From Neokomagataea tanensis (GTDB taxonomy: Bacteria > Pseudomonadota > Alphaproteobacteria > Acetobacterales > Acetobacteraceae), in the NCBI RefSeq assembly GCF_006542335.1, contig NZ_CP032485.1, positions 2,413,280-2,477,279 of the forward strand: DNA of 64,000 nt, given 5' to 3'. The position numbers and the translations under genes were made by a program. A model generated the notes under the pieces. That model saw nothing but the letters and a program-made list of their open reading frames with translations, made no database searches and was not told where the DNA came from. Shown here piece by piece: positions 34,864 to 44,488 of this stretch; position 1 is the stretch's first letter; every line of letters starts with the position of its first letter.

Positions 34864-36549
34864 ATGAGAGGCGATAAATCCATAACGAAACGCTGGACCA
34901 GAGCGCAGGGCAAAGCAAACCGCGTTCAAACAGCAGCCTGTACAGGCCTTGGTGTCTTGGCAACCTTTGTCGCAATAGGGCAGGGGTGGGCGCTGGCATC
35001 CACAATAACCGCCGTTCTGACACAGACTTACTCTAAGGCTGGTCCGTGGATCGGTGTATATCTTGCCTTGGCTGTTTCCCGCACGGTTTTAGCGTTTTTA
35101 CAGGACATCGCCGCCATACGCGCGGGAGCATCTGCAAGACGCCGCATCTTGGGTGAAGTTTTGCAAAGGGTCATCAACAGTGGCCCCGGCATCCTACGCA
35201 CACAGCATAGCGCCACCATCGCTGGCCTGATTGTTGACCGTATCCAAGCTCTAGACGGTTACTTCGCACGCTGGGTTCCAGCATCGGCCTTATGGCTCAT
35301 TTTGCAGTGGCTAGTCGTGCTATGCGTTTACGTGAAAAACCACCAAGCTGGCCTTATCCTTGCCCTATGCTGCCTGTCTCTCCCGGTTTTTCAGGCAGTT
35401 TTTGGCATTGCAACCGGCATTGAATCACGACGTCAATTTATCGCCATGACCCGTTTGCAGACCCGTTTCTTGGATCGTGTAAAGGGCATCGCGACTATTG
35501 TGTTATCCGGAGCAACAGAGCGTGAGGCGCAGGCACTAGCACAAGGTGCAGAAGAGTTGCGCGGCAGAACGATGAGAGTGCTGAGAATAGCATTCATAGC
35601 GTCTGCAACAACTGACATCGCATTAGTTGCTGCCTTAGTACTCATTGTTGTGACGCAAGCACATTCCCTCTCGCTTAATGCCCCATCCAGCACGCTCACC
35701 TCGGCCCTTTTCGCCATTCTAATGGTGCCTGAAGCCTTCGCACCCTTTAGGGTTCTGTCTGCCGCGTATCAGGACCAAGCCCACGCAACAGCTGCAGCCG
35801 AAGCTATGCACAAACTCCCAGATGCTGAAACCACGCAGCGTACCCAGAAGCAGCTCCTCTCATCTGACCAGCGCTGCCTGCTTACAGTAGATAACGTCAG
35901 CTTTGCATGGGCCGATGGGCTAAAGCCAGTTTTCCAAGATTTAAGCTTCTCACTCCGCCCTGGAGAGATGTTGATTTTGGAAGGTGAAAGCGGTGCTGGC
36001 AAATCAACTTTGCTGGAGCTGCTACTCGGCTTTATCGCCCCTCAAAGTGGCAGAGTGTTGATCAATGGCATTGACCTGCAAAATTTGGCACCGAGAGATG
36101 TTTCAAATGCCATTACATGGATCGGCCAAAAGCCCGTCCTTTTTGCTGGCACAATACGCGACAACATCATGTTTGCGCGCCCCGATGCCTCAGAAGAGGA
36201 CCTCAACAACGCACTCAACCTCTCCGCGGTGGAGCAGTACCTCCCCACATTACCCAAAGGTTTGGATACGCAAATAGGTGAGGGAGGCCATGGCCTTTCT
36301 GGTGGCCAAGCTCAACGTGTCGCTATCGCTCGCGCATACCTAAAAAATGCTCCAATTCTGCTGCTTGATGAGCCAACAGCACATCTGGATCCTGCAACAG
36401 AACTCGACATTCTAGAGAGCCTCAAGCGCCTGAGCAGCAACCGAACCGTCATCATGTCCACGCACTCAAAACAAGGAAAAGACCTTTCAAACAAGCATCT
36501 TCTCCTTGGTAACGGGCAAGCTCAACTCATTCAGGATGGAAAGGCGTAA
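34864..36549 (+). CDS. cydD: Thiol reductant ABC exporter subunit CydD
   Basis: A 561-residue half-transporter: six membrane helices in the first 320 residues, then an ATPase domain with GESGAGKSTLLELLL, LSGGQAQRVAIARAYL and ILLLDEPTAHLD. CydDC exports glutathione and cysteine to the periplasm and is needed for assembly of cytochrome bd. cydAB is not in this window. The gene begins 94 bases after the kinase gene and is followed by cydC after seven bases. Confidence 0.92.
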   Translation: MRGDKSITKRWTRAQGKANRVQTAACTGLGVLATFVAIGQGWALASTITAVLTQTYSKAGPWIGVYLALAVSRTVLAFLQDIAAIRAGASARRRILGEVLQRVINSGPGILRTQHSATIAGLIVDRIQALDGYFARWVPASALWLILQWLVVLCVYVKNHQAGLILALCCLSLPVFQAVFGIATGIESRRQFIAMTRLQTRFLDRVKGIATIVLSGATEREAQALAQGAEELRGRTMRVLRIAFIASATTDIALVAALVLIVVTQAHSLSLNAPSSTLTSALFAILMVPEAFAPFRVLSAAYQDQAHATAAAEAMHKLPDAETTQRTQKQLLSSDQRCLLTVDNVSFAWADGLKPVFQDLSFSLRPGEMLILEGESGAGKSTLLELLLGFIAPQSGRVLINGIDLQNLAPRDVSNAITWIGQKPVLFAGTIRDNIMFARPDASEEDLNNALNLSAVEQYLPTLPKGLDTQIGEGGHGLSGGQAQRVAIARAYLKNAPILLLDEPTAHLDPATELDILESLKRLSSNRTVIMSTHSKQGKDLSNKHLLLGNGQAQLIQDGKA

Positions 36550-36556
36550 GAAAACA

Positions 36557-38209
36557 ATGTCATCTCCTACGTCTTCACCCCTTTCTCGTATTATTCGCCT
36601 CTGGCAGCCCCATTACGGCCGTCTTATCATCGGCCTAATACTGGCGGAGTTAGCCGTATGCGCTGGCCTCATTATGATGGGGCAAGCAGGCGCACACATT
36701 ACGGCAGCCGCCATTGGCGTCACCGCTGGTTCTCTGCTCTTACAAATTGCAGGCACTAGCCAAATCATTCTCCGCTATGCCGACCGATACAGTACCCATG
36801 ACGCGATGTTTCGGGCTCTGGCGGATTTGCGCGTGTGGTTTTACAGACGCTTGGCCCGTGGCGCAGCAGCTGGTCTCGGCTTTCAACGCTCGGGAGACCT
36901 CCTGTCTCGTTTAGTCGGCGATATTCAAACGCTTGATAATCTTTATCTGCGTATTTTAATCCCACTCGCCTCAGCCGTGCTAACACTGCCCCTAACAGCA
37001 TATGTATGGCTCCAAGCCAGCATACCAGCAGGTATAGCGGTTACAATTCTCTTCGCAGCAGCGGCGTTCTTCTTGCCTTTCCTTGCTACGCGCCAAGCTA
37101 AAACGCTTGGTCCGGCCATCTTGAAAGCAGAATCTGAGCTCCGCATCGCCGCTCTAGATTTGACGACAGGCCTGCGTGAAGCTCGCGCCTTCGGAGCAGA
37201 GGACATTTTGGCCGGGCGCGTTACAGATCGGCAAAATACCCTCATCAAACACCAACATGCGCTGCATTTTCGCATGGCGATCATGCAGGCCTGCTCACGG
37301 CTTCTAGGGCAGTTGGGCATTGCGATACTACTCTGCACATTGGCTCAAATTGTTTTCAAAAGCAGCGCTCCTGTTCTGGCAGTAACGGCGCTTTTTGTCG
37401 CTCTTCTGGCTTTCGAGAATGTCACCGGCCTTTCAAAAGCTGGTCTTTTGACAGGCCAAGTTACGCATGCGGCTGAACGAATTATGGCAGTTGCAGATCA
37501 AACACATGCCGATGCAGCATCACCCGCGGAACTACCGATTGGCCGTGAACTTGAACTGCGCGAAGTATCTTTCCAGTGGACTGCGCAGAGCCCCTACATT
37601 CTTAAGCAAGCAAACGTAACACTACGTCATGGAGAAAAAATAGCGCTCATCGCGCCTTCAGGGAGCGGAAAGTCGAGCTTGGCAGCACTTCTCCTCAAAG
37701 TAGCACAGCCAAATTCAGGCAAAATTCTCCTCGGTGGCACCGATATCGCAACCCTGTCTGACGACGATGTCAGGAGCCAGATTGCATGGCTTTCACAGGC
37801 AAGCCATTTGTTTGACGATACAGTGCGCGGCAATCTGCTTCTTGGACGCACTGACCTCAGCGACGATGCCTTGTGGGACGCCCTGGAGCGCGCCCATATC
37901 GCATCGACTATCCGAGACTTGCCCGAAGGTTTAGACACATGGATTGGAGAAAGCGGCTCTAAACTCTCTGGTGGACAGGGAAGACGTATAGCCCTAGCGC
38001 GGGTTCTTCTGTCTAACGCTCCTATTCTGATCTTGGACGAACCAGCAACAGGGCTTGATGCTGATACGGAACGCTCTTTTCTTGAGACGCTCAATGAACT
38101 GGATGACCAGCGCAGCATTATCCTCATTGCTCATCGCCTCACTGGCGTGGAGCGCTTAGACCGTATCTGGACATTACAGAATGGACAGATCATATCTCAA
38201 GCTAGTTGA
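36557..38209 (+). CDS. cydC: Thiol reductant ABC exporter subunit CydC
   Basis: A 550-residue partner of CydD. It starts with the characteristic helix region, contains ILRYADRYSTHDAMFRALADLRVWFYRRLA, the conserved CydC cytoplasmic block, and an ATPase domain with APSGSGKSSLAALLLK, LSGGQGRRIALARVLL and ILDEPATGLDAD. The ATG at 36557 is chosen because it lies just after the cydD stop and begins the mature-like sequence; the frame is open from 36506. Confidence 0.92.
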   Translation: MSSPTSSPLSRIIRLWQPHYGRLIIGLILAELAVCAGLIMMGQAGAHITAAAIGVTAGSLLLQIAGTSQIILRYADRYSTHDAMFRALADLRVWFYRRLARGAAAGLGFQRSGDLLSRLVGDIQTLDNLYLRILIPLASAVLTLPLTAYVWLQASIPAGIAVTILFAAAAFFLPFLATRQAKTLGPAILKAESELRIAALDLTTGLREARAFGAEDILAGRVTDRQNTLIKHQHALHFRMAIMQACSRLLGQLGIAILLCTLAQIVFKSSAPVLAVTALFVALLAFENVTGLSKAGLLTGQVTHAAERIMAVADQTHADAASPAELPIGRELELREVSFQWTAQSPYILKQANVTLRHGEKIALIAPSGSGKSSLAALLLKVAQPNSGKILLGGTDIATLSDDDVRSQIAWLSQASHLFDDTVRGNLLLGRTDLSDDALWDALERAHIASTIRDLPEGLDTWIGESGSKLSGGQGRRIALARVLLSNAPILILDEPATGLDADTERSFLETLNELDDQRSIILIAHRLTGVERLDRIWTLQNGQIISQAS

Positions 38210-38286
38210 CCGCGACGCAGGGACAAGGCACGAAGTGCCTGCACGATGGTAGAGAACACCGCACCCTCAAAATGAGGCATATAAAC

Positions 38287-38706
38287 ATGGTCCGTACTTT
38301 GATGTCTTCTCGTCGTTTTCTGGCACGTTCTTTTTTGCCAGCATTCGCACTCACCGCCGCACTAAGCGCTTGCTCAACCGGCGACCGTGACAGCTATGTC
38401 GTTTTCTTTGACCGCGAAGACGCCGTCATGAGCACGACTGGTCAAGCCATTGTCGCTAAAGCAGCCCATGCTGCGCTTAAAGAAAATGCGTCAAACATTC
38501 GGGTAGCAGGTTCATCGGGCCAATCCGGAGACCCCGATACCCTTAAGCAACTGGCAAGTGACCGTGCAAAAACCGTCGCTGCTCAGCTGGCTGCCGATGG
38601 AATTGACACTTCTAAAATCACCATAACCACAGACACAACAACGGATGTCGACGCGTCCCATGTAGCTTACCGTCGCGTTTCCATCACGATCACTCCCGGC
38701 CTGTAA
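38287..38706 (+). CDS. OmpA-like lipoprotein
   Basis: A 139-residue predicted lipoprotein with the lipobox LSAC after the signal peptide. The rest has the OmpA C-terminal fold pattern: YVVFFDREDAVMSTTGQAIVAKAA, a middle strand RVAGSSGQSGDPDTL and ASDRAKTVAAQLAADGI, ending YRRVSITITP. The peptidoglycan-binding HTDxxG motif reads SSGQSG, although the Arg of the LSxxRA helix remains, so binding to peptidoglycan is doubtful. The ATG at 38287 follows GAGGC. It lies 77 bases after cydC and 15 before recQ. Confidence 0.8.
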   Translation: MVRTLMSSRRFLARSFLPAFALTAALSACSTGDRDSYVVFFDREDAVMSTTGQAIVAKAAHAALKENASNIRVAGSSGQSGDPDTLKQLASDRAKTVAAQLAADGIDTSKITITTDTTTDVDASHVAYRRVSITITPGL

Positions 38707-38721
38707 TTCCCGGACGACTCT

Positions 38722-40536
38722 GTGACGGATACTGCCTCTCTTCCAACGCCAGAAACAATTCTTAAAGACGTTTTTGGTTTTAATGCCTTTCGAGGGTTGC
38801 AAGGAGAGGCGGTAGAAACCGTCATGAACGGTGAGGACGTCATGGTCCTCATGCCGACAGGCGGCGGAAAAAGCCTGTGCTATCAGGTTCCGGCGTTATG
38901 CCGTAACGGCATGGGGATTGTTGTCTCGCCATTGATCGCGCTCATGGATGATCAGGTTGCTGGCCTGAGGCAGCTTGGCGTCCGTGCCGCTGCACTACAT
39001 TCAGAGCTTGAACAACAGGACAAAGAGCAACTGCACCAAGATCTAAGATCTGGCCAAGTTGATATTCTCTACATCTCCCCTGAGCGCTTACTTCAGCCTG
39101 CTACCAGCGCCTTTCTGGCGCGCTACACAATCTCTCTCATTGCTATTGATGAAGCGCATTGCGTTTCCGCTTGGGGCCACGAGTTTCGGCCAGAATACCG
39201 CGGGCTTGCCTCCTTGCCCGAGCTCTTCCCCAACGTACCTCGCATGGCACTCACGGCTACAGCAGACCCACGCACCAGAGATGACCTGCTTAATGTATTG
39301 GGAATGCCAAATGCTAAGGTGCTGCTGGCCAGCTTCCATCGACCTAACCTTTTCGTAGAAGCCCAACCAAAGGGTGGGGAAACCAAACAGCTCTTAGAAA
39401 CGCTGGATAATCACAAGCACGGTGCTTCAATTGTATATTGTGGCAGCCGTAATAAAACAGAACGCGTCGCCAAAACCCTACGCGATAAGGGGCTGACAGC
39501 TTTACCTTTCCATGCAGGCTTATCACCTGTCGAAAAACGAGCAGCGCTTCATCGTTTCCGGTCCGGCGAGGACATGGTGATTGTGGCGACGATTGCTTTT
39601 GGTATGGGTATCGACCGCCCAGACGTACGCTGTGTTGTGCATCTGGATATGCCTTCTTCACCCGAGGCATACTATCAGCAGATCGGGCGCGCCGGCCGCG
39701 ATGGAGAGCGCTCAGACACGCTCCTGCTATATGGCGGTGAGGATATGGCCAGAGCCCGCCATTGGCTTGATCAGTCTTCCGCCCCCGAACAAGAAAAACG
39801 CATCATGCAATCCCGGCTCGAAAGCATGATTGCACTGACAGAGACTACAGGGTGCCGGACCAGGGCACTACTTTCGTGTTTTGATGAACACATGAGCGAG
39901 CCATGCGGCCATTGTGATAACTGCATTGACCCCGTTTCAACATTTGACGGAACACAAGCAGCCCAAAAAGTCTTATCCGCAATCTACCGGACCGAACAAC
40001 GCTTCGGCGCCATACAAATTGCTAATGTATTACGCGGCAAACTTAACGAAACCATAGAGCGGAACGCCTTCAACACCCTAAGCGTATTCGGGATTGGCAA
40101 AGACCAAAGCGAAGCTTGGTGGCGGGCAGTCATTCGGCAGTTAATCGCCCGCGGAGCCATTCACATGCATGGTGAGCACGGGGCTCTTGGGCTAACGACC
40201 GAAATCGCCCGGCCAATTCTAAGAGGAGAAGAGCGTATCCTTCTCCGCCAAGATCAAAAGCGAGCCTTGGGTCACAACACATCCGAGCCGGTTATTGATA
40301 CCTTGCCCGATCACGCTCGCCCAGTTTTCAGCGCATTGCGCCAATGGCGCTTGGCAGAAGCACGCGAGCAAGAAATACCACCCTACGTCATTTTTCACGA
40401 TACAGTGCTCAAAGAGATTGCTCTAGCAAACCCCAAAGACCGCCTTGCCCTCTCGCAGATTAAAGGGGTTGGCGGCTCTAAGCTTGAGCGCTACGGCGCG
40501 GCAGTGCTCGCTACACTCGAAGAGCAAGCGAGTTAA
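38722..40536 (+). CDS. recQ: ATP-dependent DNA helicase RecQ
   Basis: A 604-residue 3'-5' helicase. It has FRGLQGEAVETVMNGEDVMVLMPTGGGKSLCYQVPAL (motifs 0 and I), IDEAHCVSAWGHEFRPEYR (II), ALTATADPRTR (III), the C-terminal helicase motifs ATIAFGMGID and QQIGRAGRDG, a zinc-binding set (CRTRALLSCF, CGHCDNC), an RQC winged helix, and an HRDC domain at the end (LALSQIKGVGGSKLERYG). The start is GTG at 38722. Confidence 0.96.
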   Translation: MTDTASLPTPETILKDVFGFNAFRGLQGEAVETVMNGEDVMVLMPTGGGKSLCYQVPALCRNGMGIVVSPLIALMDDQVAGLRQLGVRAAALHSELEQQDKEQLHQDLRSGQVDILYISPERLLQPATSAFLARYTISLIAIDEAHCVSAWGHEFRPEYRGLASLPELFPNVPRMALTATADPRTRDDLLNVLGMPNAKVLLASFHRPNLFVEAQPKGGETKQLLETLDNHKHGASIVYCGSRNKTERVAKTLRDKGLTALPFHAGLSPVEKRAALHRFRSGEDMVIVATIAFGMGIDRPDVRCVVHLDMPSSPEAYYQQIGRAGRDGERSDTLLLYGGEDMARARHWLDQSSAPEQEKRIMQSRLESMIALTETTGCRTRALLSCFDEHMSEPCGHCDNCIDPVSTFDGTQAAQKVLSAIYRTEQRFGAIQIANVLRGKLNETIERNAFNTLSVFGIGKDQSEAWWRAVIRQLIARGAIHMHGEHGALGLTTEIARPILRGEERILLRQDQKRALGHNTSEPVIDTLPDHARPVFSALRQWRLAEAREQEIPPYVIFHDTVLKEIALANPKDRLALSQIKGVGGSKLERYGAAVLATLEEQAS

Positions 40537-40543
40537 AGCAGTA

Positions 40544-41008
40544 TTAACGAACGACTGTGAAATCGGCCGTAACATCGCCGCTATCAAGAAAAGAAAACGT
40601 AAAGGGAATTTTTTCACCGGTTTGCAACGGACGCTTCAGCCCCAGACAAACCAGATGATATCCGTCACGCGGGAAGACCATCATAGCATTATGCTGTATT
40701 GCCAGATGGTTGAACAAATCGTTCGTCGCTACAGTTTGCTCCTGCTTCGTATGATGCGCCATAATTTTTGTGCATATCGGAGAAGCAATGCCTTTTAAAA
40801 GGCGATCGACCGAATCGCTATTTTGTAGCGAAAAAAACCCCGCAGCACGGGTTGAATTTGTGGCCAAGGGCAACAATGTGCCCCCAGACACCACCACATG
40901 CGCATTATTCTGCGCTGGCGGTTCTGCATAGACAGGGGCCACAGCACTAGCCAAAGCCACGCAAACGCCCCATACACTGAACCGATTACGACGCATCAGA
41001 CTTTTCAT
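40544..41008 (-). CDS. PCu(A)C-like periplasmic protein with altered copper site
   Basis: A 154-residue exported protein. A signal peptide ends near PVYAEPPAQ, and the mature part has the DUF461/PCu(A)C framework (RAAGFFSLQNSDSVDRLLKGIASPIC, then FPRDGYHLVCLGLKRPLQTGEKIPFTF). The copper motif is H(M)X10MX21HXM. Here the first His is kept (AHHTKQ), the M of the MRM segment is replaced in LFNHLAI and the last HXM reads HLVC. Copper binding as in the cytochrome oxidase chaperone is therefore uncertain. The ATG at 41008 has GAGGG upstream; the frame is open to 41140. Confidence 0.82.
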   Translation of the reverse strand: MKSLMRRNRFSVWGVCVALASAVAPVYAEPPAQNNAHVVVSGGTLLPLATNSTRAAGFFSLQNSDSVDRLLKGIASPICTKIMAHHTKQEQTVATNDLFNHLAIQHNAMMVFPRDGYHLVCLGLKRPLQTGEKIPFTFSFLDSGDVTADFTVVR

Positions 41009-41108
41009 CAATGGGAACACCCTCGTAAAACCTGTTAGGGACCAAATCTCTCGCTTTAGAGTGGACCGGTTTGCAGGGGTAAACAAGGCCGTACGCACAG
41101 GATAGATC

Positions 41109-41636
41109 ATGCACTGCCCATTCTGTGGACATGAAGACACTCAAGTTAAAGATAGCCGCTCCTGTGAAGACGGCACCGCAATCCGCCGTCGGCGTGTGTG
41201 TTCCAGTTGCCAGCTGCGTTTTACGACTGTTGAGCGTATCCAATTACGTGAACTCTTTGTACTAAAAGCTGATGGCCGCCGTGTCCCATTAGACCGCGAC
41301 AAACTAGCTCGTTCGATTCGTGTCGCATTGCGCAAACGCCCGGTTGAAGAAGAACAACAAGAACAGCTTGTCACACGCTTGGTACGTCAGCTTGAGGCAT
41401 CCGGCGAAACGGAAGTTTCTTCACAAAGGATCGGCGAACTTGCCATGGACGCATTGCGCACAGTGGACGACGTGGCGTATGTCCGGTTCGCTAGTGTTTA
41501 TCGCGATTTTCGAGAGGTCGAGGCATTTTCTAAAATTCTGGCAGACATGAATCCCTTGCCAAGTGCTGAAGACATTCTGCGCGCACCCAAACATGCTGTA
41601 GAACACCCACAAACTAAAGACCGACGCTCCAAATAA
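41109..41636 (+). CDS. nrdR: Transcriptional repressor NrdR
   Basis: A 175-residue repressor of ribonucleotide reductase genes. It has the N-terminal zinc ribbon ([29 protein letters not shown]) and the ATP-cone ([26 protein letters not shown]). Length is slightly greater than the usual 150-160 owing to a C-terminal tail. It begins a plus-strand run with nusB and thiL. Confidence 0.96.
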   Translation: MHCPFCGHEDTQVKDSRSCEDGTAIRRRRVCSSCQLRFTTVERIQLRELFVLKADGRRVPLDRDKLARSIRVALRKRPVEEEQQEQLVTRLVRQLEASGETEVSSQRIGELAMDALRTVDDVAYVRFASVYRDFREVEAFSKILADMNPLPSAEDILRAPKHAVEHPQTKDRRSK

Positions 41637-41694
41637 GCGCCGTCACGCACAAACAAGACGGAAAAAAATCCGCGTAGCCCGTTCAGGAGAAACC

Positions 41695-42171
41695 ATGACT
41701 AATTCACCAGAGCAACCCGCTCGCCGCAGCCGCACCATAGCCCGCGTCGCTGCCGTCCAAGCGCTCTTCCAGTGCGAACAATCTGGCGATAACGCTGAAA
41801 CCGTTGTTGATCAGTTTATCCGCCATCGCAAAATTACGCCCGGTGCTTCTTTTGAGGACGGCCACATTCCTGATGCGGATCTTAAGCTGTTTCAGGACAT
41901 CGTACGGACCACAACCTGGAATCAGGACGAAATCGACAAGACAATCGTCGCTGCCTTGCCAGAAACATGGAACATCACACGCCTTGACCCCGTACTGCGC
42001 GCACTTCTGCGCGCGGGTGCTTACGAAATTCTCAAAACCGACGTACCCGGCCGCGTGATCATCAACGAATATCTTGACGTAGCTCACGGCTTTTTCTCAG
42101 GCGACGAGCCCCGCATGGTCAATGGCCTTCTAGATACGCTGAACCGCAATAAAGCCGCCGCAAACAACTAA
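41695..42171 (+). CDS. nusB: Transcription antitermination factor NusB
   Basis: A 158-residue all-helical RNA-binding protein for rRNA antitermination: ARVAAVQALFQCE at the start, ARLDPVLRALLRAGAYEIL-type block (ITRLDPVLRALLRAGAYEI) and VIINEYLDVAHGFFSGDEPRMVNGLLD at the end, all NusB hallmarks. AGGAGA precedes the ATG. nrdR is 58 bases upstream and thiL 26 bases downstream. Confidence 0.96.
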   Translation: MTNSPEQPARRSRTIARVAAVQALFQCEQSGDNAETVVDQFIRHRKITPGASFEDGHIPDADLKLFQDIVRTTTWNQDEIDKTIVAALPETWNITRLDPVLRALLRAGAYEILKTDVPGRVIINEYLDVAHGFFSGDEPRMVNGLLDTLNRNKAAANN

Positions 42172-42197
42172 CGCACACCAAAGACCGGAGGCCACCC

Positions 42198-43148
42198 ATG
42201 AGCATGGGAGAGTTCGACGTCATTGAACGTCATTTCCGGCCTCTGGCAGGTCAGGACGCGCTGGAGTTAAGCGACGACTGCGCTCTCCTAACGCCCCCTG
42301 AAGGGCAGGTTATTGCTATCTCGACGGATACGATGGTTGAGAATGTGCATTTCCTGCCCACAGACCCGGTAAACACGCTCGGACGCAAACTTCTGCGTTG
42401 CAACCTGTCCGATCTGGCAGCCATGGGAGCATCCCCTCTAGGCTACACGCTCAATCTAACGCTACCACGCGGCCGCACCTACTCGAATGAGTGGTTCGAG
42501 GCATTTTGTTCTGGTCTGGCCGAAGATCAAAAACACTACAACATCCCACTAATCGGTGGGGATACAACCTCCACAGATGGCCCGTTAGTTCTAAACGCCA
42601 CGATATATGGCGGCGTAAAACGCGAGAAGGCACTGCGCCGTAACGGTGCTCAGGTCGGAGATGAAGTGTGGGTCACCGGCACCATCGGAGACGCAGCTCT
42701 AGGCCTGCTAGCGCTTCAAAATATTCTCCCAGACCCAACGGGTTGGCTTAGCACGCGCTACCAATTGCCATCCCCCCGCATAAATCTCGCCTTGCATGAC
42801 ATTGCCAATGCAGCAATGGATATTTCTGACGGCCTTGTGCAAGACAGCGCCCATATTGCACGTGCATCGGGAGTATCTCTGCAAATTAATGCGCACAAAG
42901 TCCCAACATCCTCAGCGGCAGATGCACTGGGGCCGCAGCACTTAAAGCGCCGGCTTAGTGGAGGAGATGACTACGAACTTCTGCTCTGTGTACCTCCGCA
43001 CAAAACAGCCGCACTTAAGGCGGCCTGCGCGCAACATGGCGTGCATGTCACTCATATCGGTCGAGTAGACGTCGGGCAGGGCGTCACTGTTTGTGACGAG
43101 AAGGGCCAATCTCTACATTTCGAGAAAACGGGTTGGCAGCATTTTTGA
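42198..43148 (+). CDS. thiL: Thiamine-monophosphate kinase
   Basis: A 316-residue enzyme that phosphorylates thiamine monophosphate to thiamine diphosphate. Motifs include DDCALLTPPEGQVIAISTDTMVENVHF (metal and nucleotide site), IGGDTTSTDGPLVLNATIYG, MDISDGLVQDSAHIARASG and SGGDDYELLLCVPP. nusB-thiL adjacency is common in Proteobacteria. No thi-box leader is visible, as expected within an operon. Confidence 0.96.
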   Translation: MSMGEFDVIERHFRPLAGQDALELSDDCALLTPPEGQVIAISTDTMVENVHFLPTDPVNTLGRKLLRCNLSDLAAMGASPLGYTLNLTLPRGRTYSNEWFEAFCSGLAEDQKHYNIPLIGGDTTSTDGPLVLNATIYGGVKREKALRRNGAQVGDEVWVTGTIGDAALGLLALQNILPDPTGWLSTRYQLPSPRINLALHDIANAAMDISDGLVQDSAHIARASGVSLQINAHKVPTSSAADALGPQHLKRRLSGGDDYELLLCVPPHKTAALKAACAQHGVHVTHIGRVDVGQGVTVCDEKGQSLHFEKTGWQHF

Positions 43149-43168
43149 GACAACCTCAAAAATGCTGC
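43136..43168. terminator. 14-base perfect inverted repeat at the convergent thiL end
   Basis: GCAGCATTTTTGAG (43136-43149) pairs with CTCAAAAATGCTGC (43155-43168) around ACAAC. It contains the thiL stop codon and ends six bases before the convergent gene's stop. There is a T5 within the stem but no long T-tract after it; it probably ends transcription in both directions or protects both 3' ends. Confidence 0.55.
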
Positions 43169-43173
43169 TGCAT

Positions 43174-44367
43174 TTATTCCTTGCTGTCGGTCAACAACGA
43201 GATTTCGTATAAGCGATGCCGTTTGTATGGCTGCGGCACAATTGCCTCCGCCAAATTTTTCATCCGCGTGTCGCTTTCCTGAATCCAGCCTAACTCAACC
43301 CAACGATAAGGGAGGCTGTGACGACGCCGAAGCAACTCAGCAATCGCAAGAGATGGCAAAAGCGCGCCAAGCATGGTGTTGTGCAAACGACGCGTCACCC
43401 CCAAAAGAATAACACGCGCAGATTCAAAACGATGCTGAAGCAGTCGAGAGGCCAAGCGCACCCAACCTAAAGGGGAAGGTGACCCATTCAAATCCCCCGC
43501 GATATCAAAAACATTTGGCACCACTAGCGCCATTGCGACAGGTACACCATCTTGGTCAATCTGAACGTAATGCTCTGGTTTTAAAACTAACTTCAGCTGC
43601 GCAATCATTGCCTGCATTTCATAGTCCTGCAGCGGAACAAAGTTATATTTCTCTTCCCAAGCATCATTATAAAGTTGGCGCAGTACTTCACCTTGAGATG
43701 CCACTTCTTTTTTGGACAAGCGCGCTACTGATATGGCTCCTAAGCGACCTTCGCCAATTTTGAGGTCACCAGGAACGCGAAATTTCTCTTCGGTGTGCTC
43801 GTCCAAATCAAGACGATAACTCAAAAGATCTTCAGTCTTATGCAAGCCTGCTGCTTCGATCATTCCACCCAAAGCTTTCGGGTGCCAAGGCATGCCCACC
43901 ATTGGTGCTTGATCTTGCCCTTCAATCATCTGACCGGATTCACCGTTACCGCTCAAAGTCACTGGGCCGCGCATGGTCTGCATACCTTGCTGTACCAGCC
44001 AAGCCTGCGCTGCTTTTATAAGCGCACTCACGATGGCCTGCTCGGGGACGCAATCAAGCGCGCCAAAAGAACCGACAGCCTCTCCCCAGTGCTCTAAGGC
44101 GCGATGATCAACGATCGCAGCAATACGCCCTACAGGCGTTTTGCCCCGCCACGCGAGGAAATACCGGATACGCGCATGCCTGAAAACTGCAGACTTCCGA
44201 GGGTTCAAAAGGTCATTTTGTTCCATATCCAAGGGAGCAAAATACCCATCCATGCCAGCGTATAAGTGCCGTGGAAGCGTGATGAAGGTCTGAATATGGC
44301 GCTTATTCACAACGGGGCGAATAACCAGACTATCCGGTGGGGAGACAGGCGAAGGCACAGACGGCAT
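43174..44367 (-). CDS. YghO-like GNAT-fold protein
   Basis: A 397-residue protein of the family including E. coli YghO, with acetyltransferase-like folds and unknown substrate. Recognisable parts are FITLPRHLYAGMDGYFAPLDMEQNDLLNPRKSAVF, RGPVTLSGNGESGQMIEG, YNDAWEEKYNFVPL, and the C-terminal LPYRWVELGWIQESDTRMKNLAEAI followed by YKRHRLYE. There is no signal peptide. It stands alone between convergent thiL and a divergent SDR gene. I would not assign a reaction. Confidence 0.8.
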   Translation of the reverse strand: MPSVPSPVSPPDSLVIRPVVNKRHIQTFITLPRHLYAGMDGYFAPLDMEQNDLLNPRKSAVFRHARIRYFLAWRGKTPVGRIAAIVDHRALEHWGEAVGSFGALDCVPEQAIVSALIKAAQAWLVQQGMQTMRGPVTLSGNGESGQMIEGQDQAPMVGMPWHPKALGGMIEAAGLHKTEDLLSYRLDLDEHTEEKFRVPGDLKIGEGRLGAISVARLSKKEVASQGEVLRQLYNDAWEEKYNFVPLQDYEMQAMIAQLKLVLKPEHYVQIDQDGVPVAMALVVPNVFDIAGDLNGSPSPLGWVRLASRLLQHRFESARVILLGVTRRLHNTMLGALLPSLAIAELLRRRHSLPYRWVELGWIQESDTRMKNLAEAIVPQPYKRHRLYEISLLTDSKE

Positions 44368-44488
44368 GTAAATCCTTATAAATTGTTAGTGAACGCTGCA
44401 ATTGCACAAAAGATCGGGCTTTTTTGCACAGCAAGGCTATATGTTTCCATCTTCTTTCGCCCTTTTATTCATGAAGTTTTGCGTCTTA

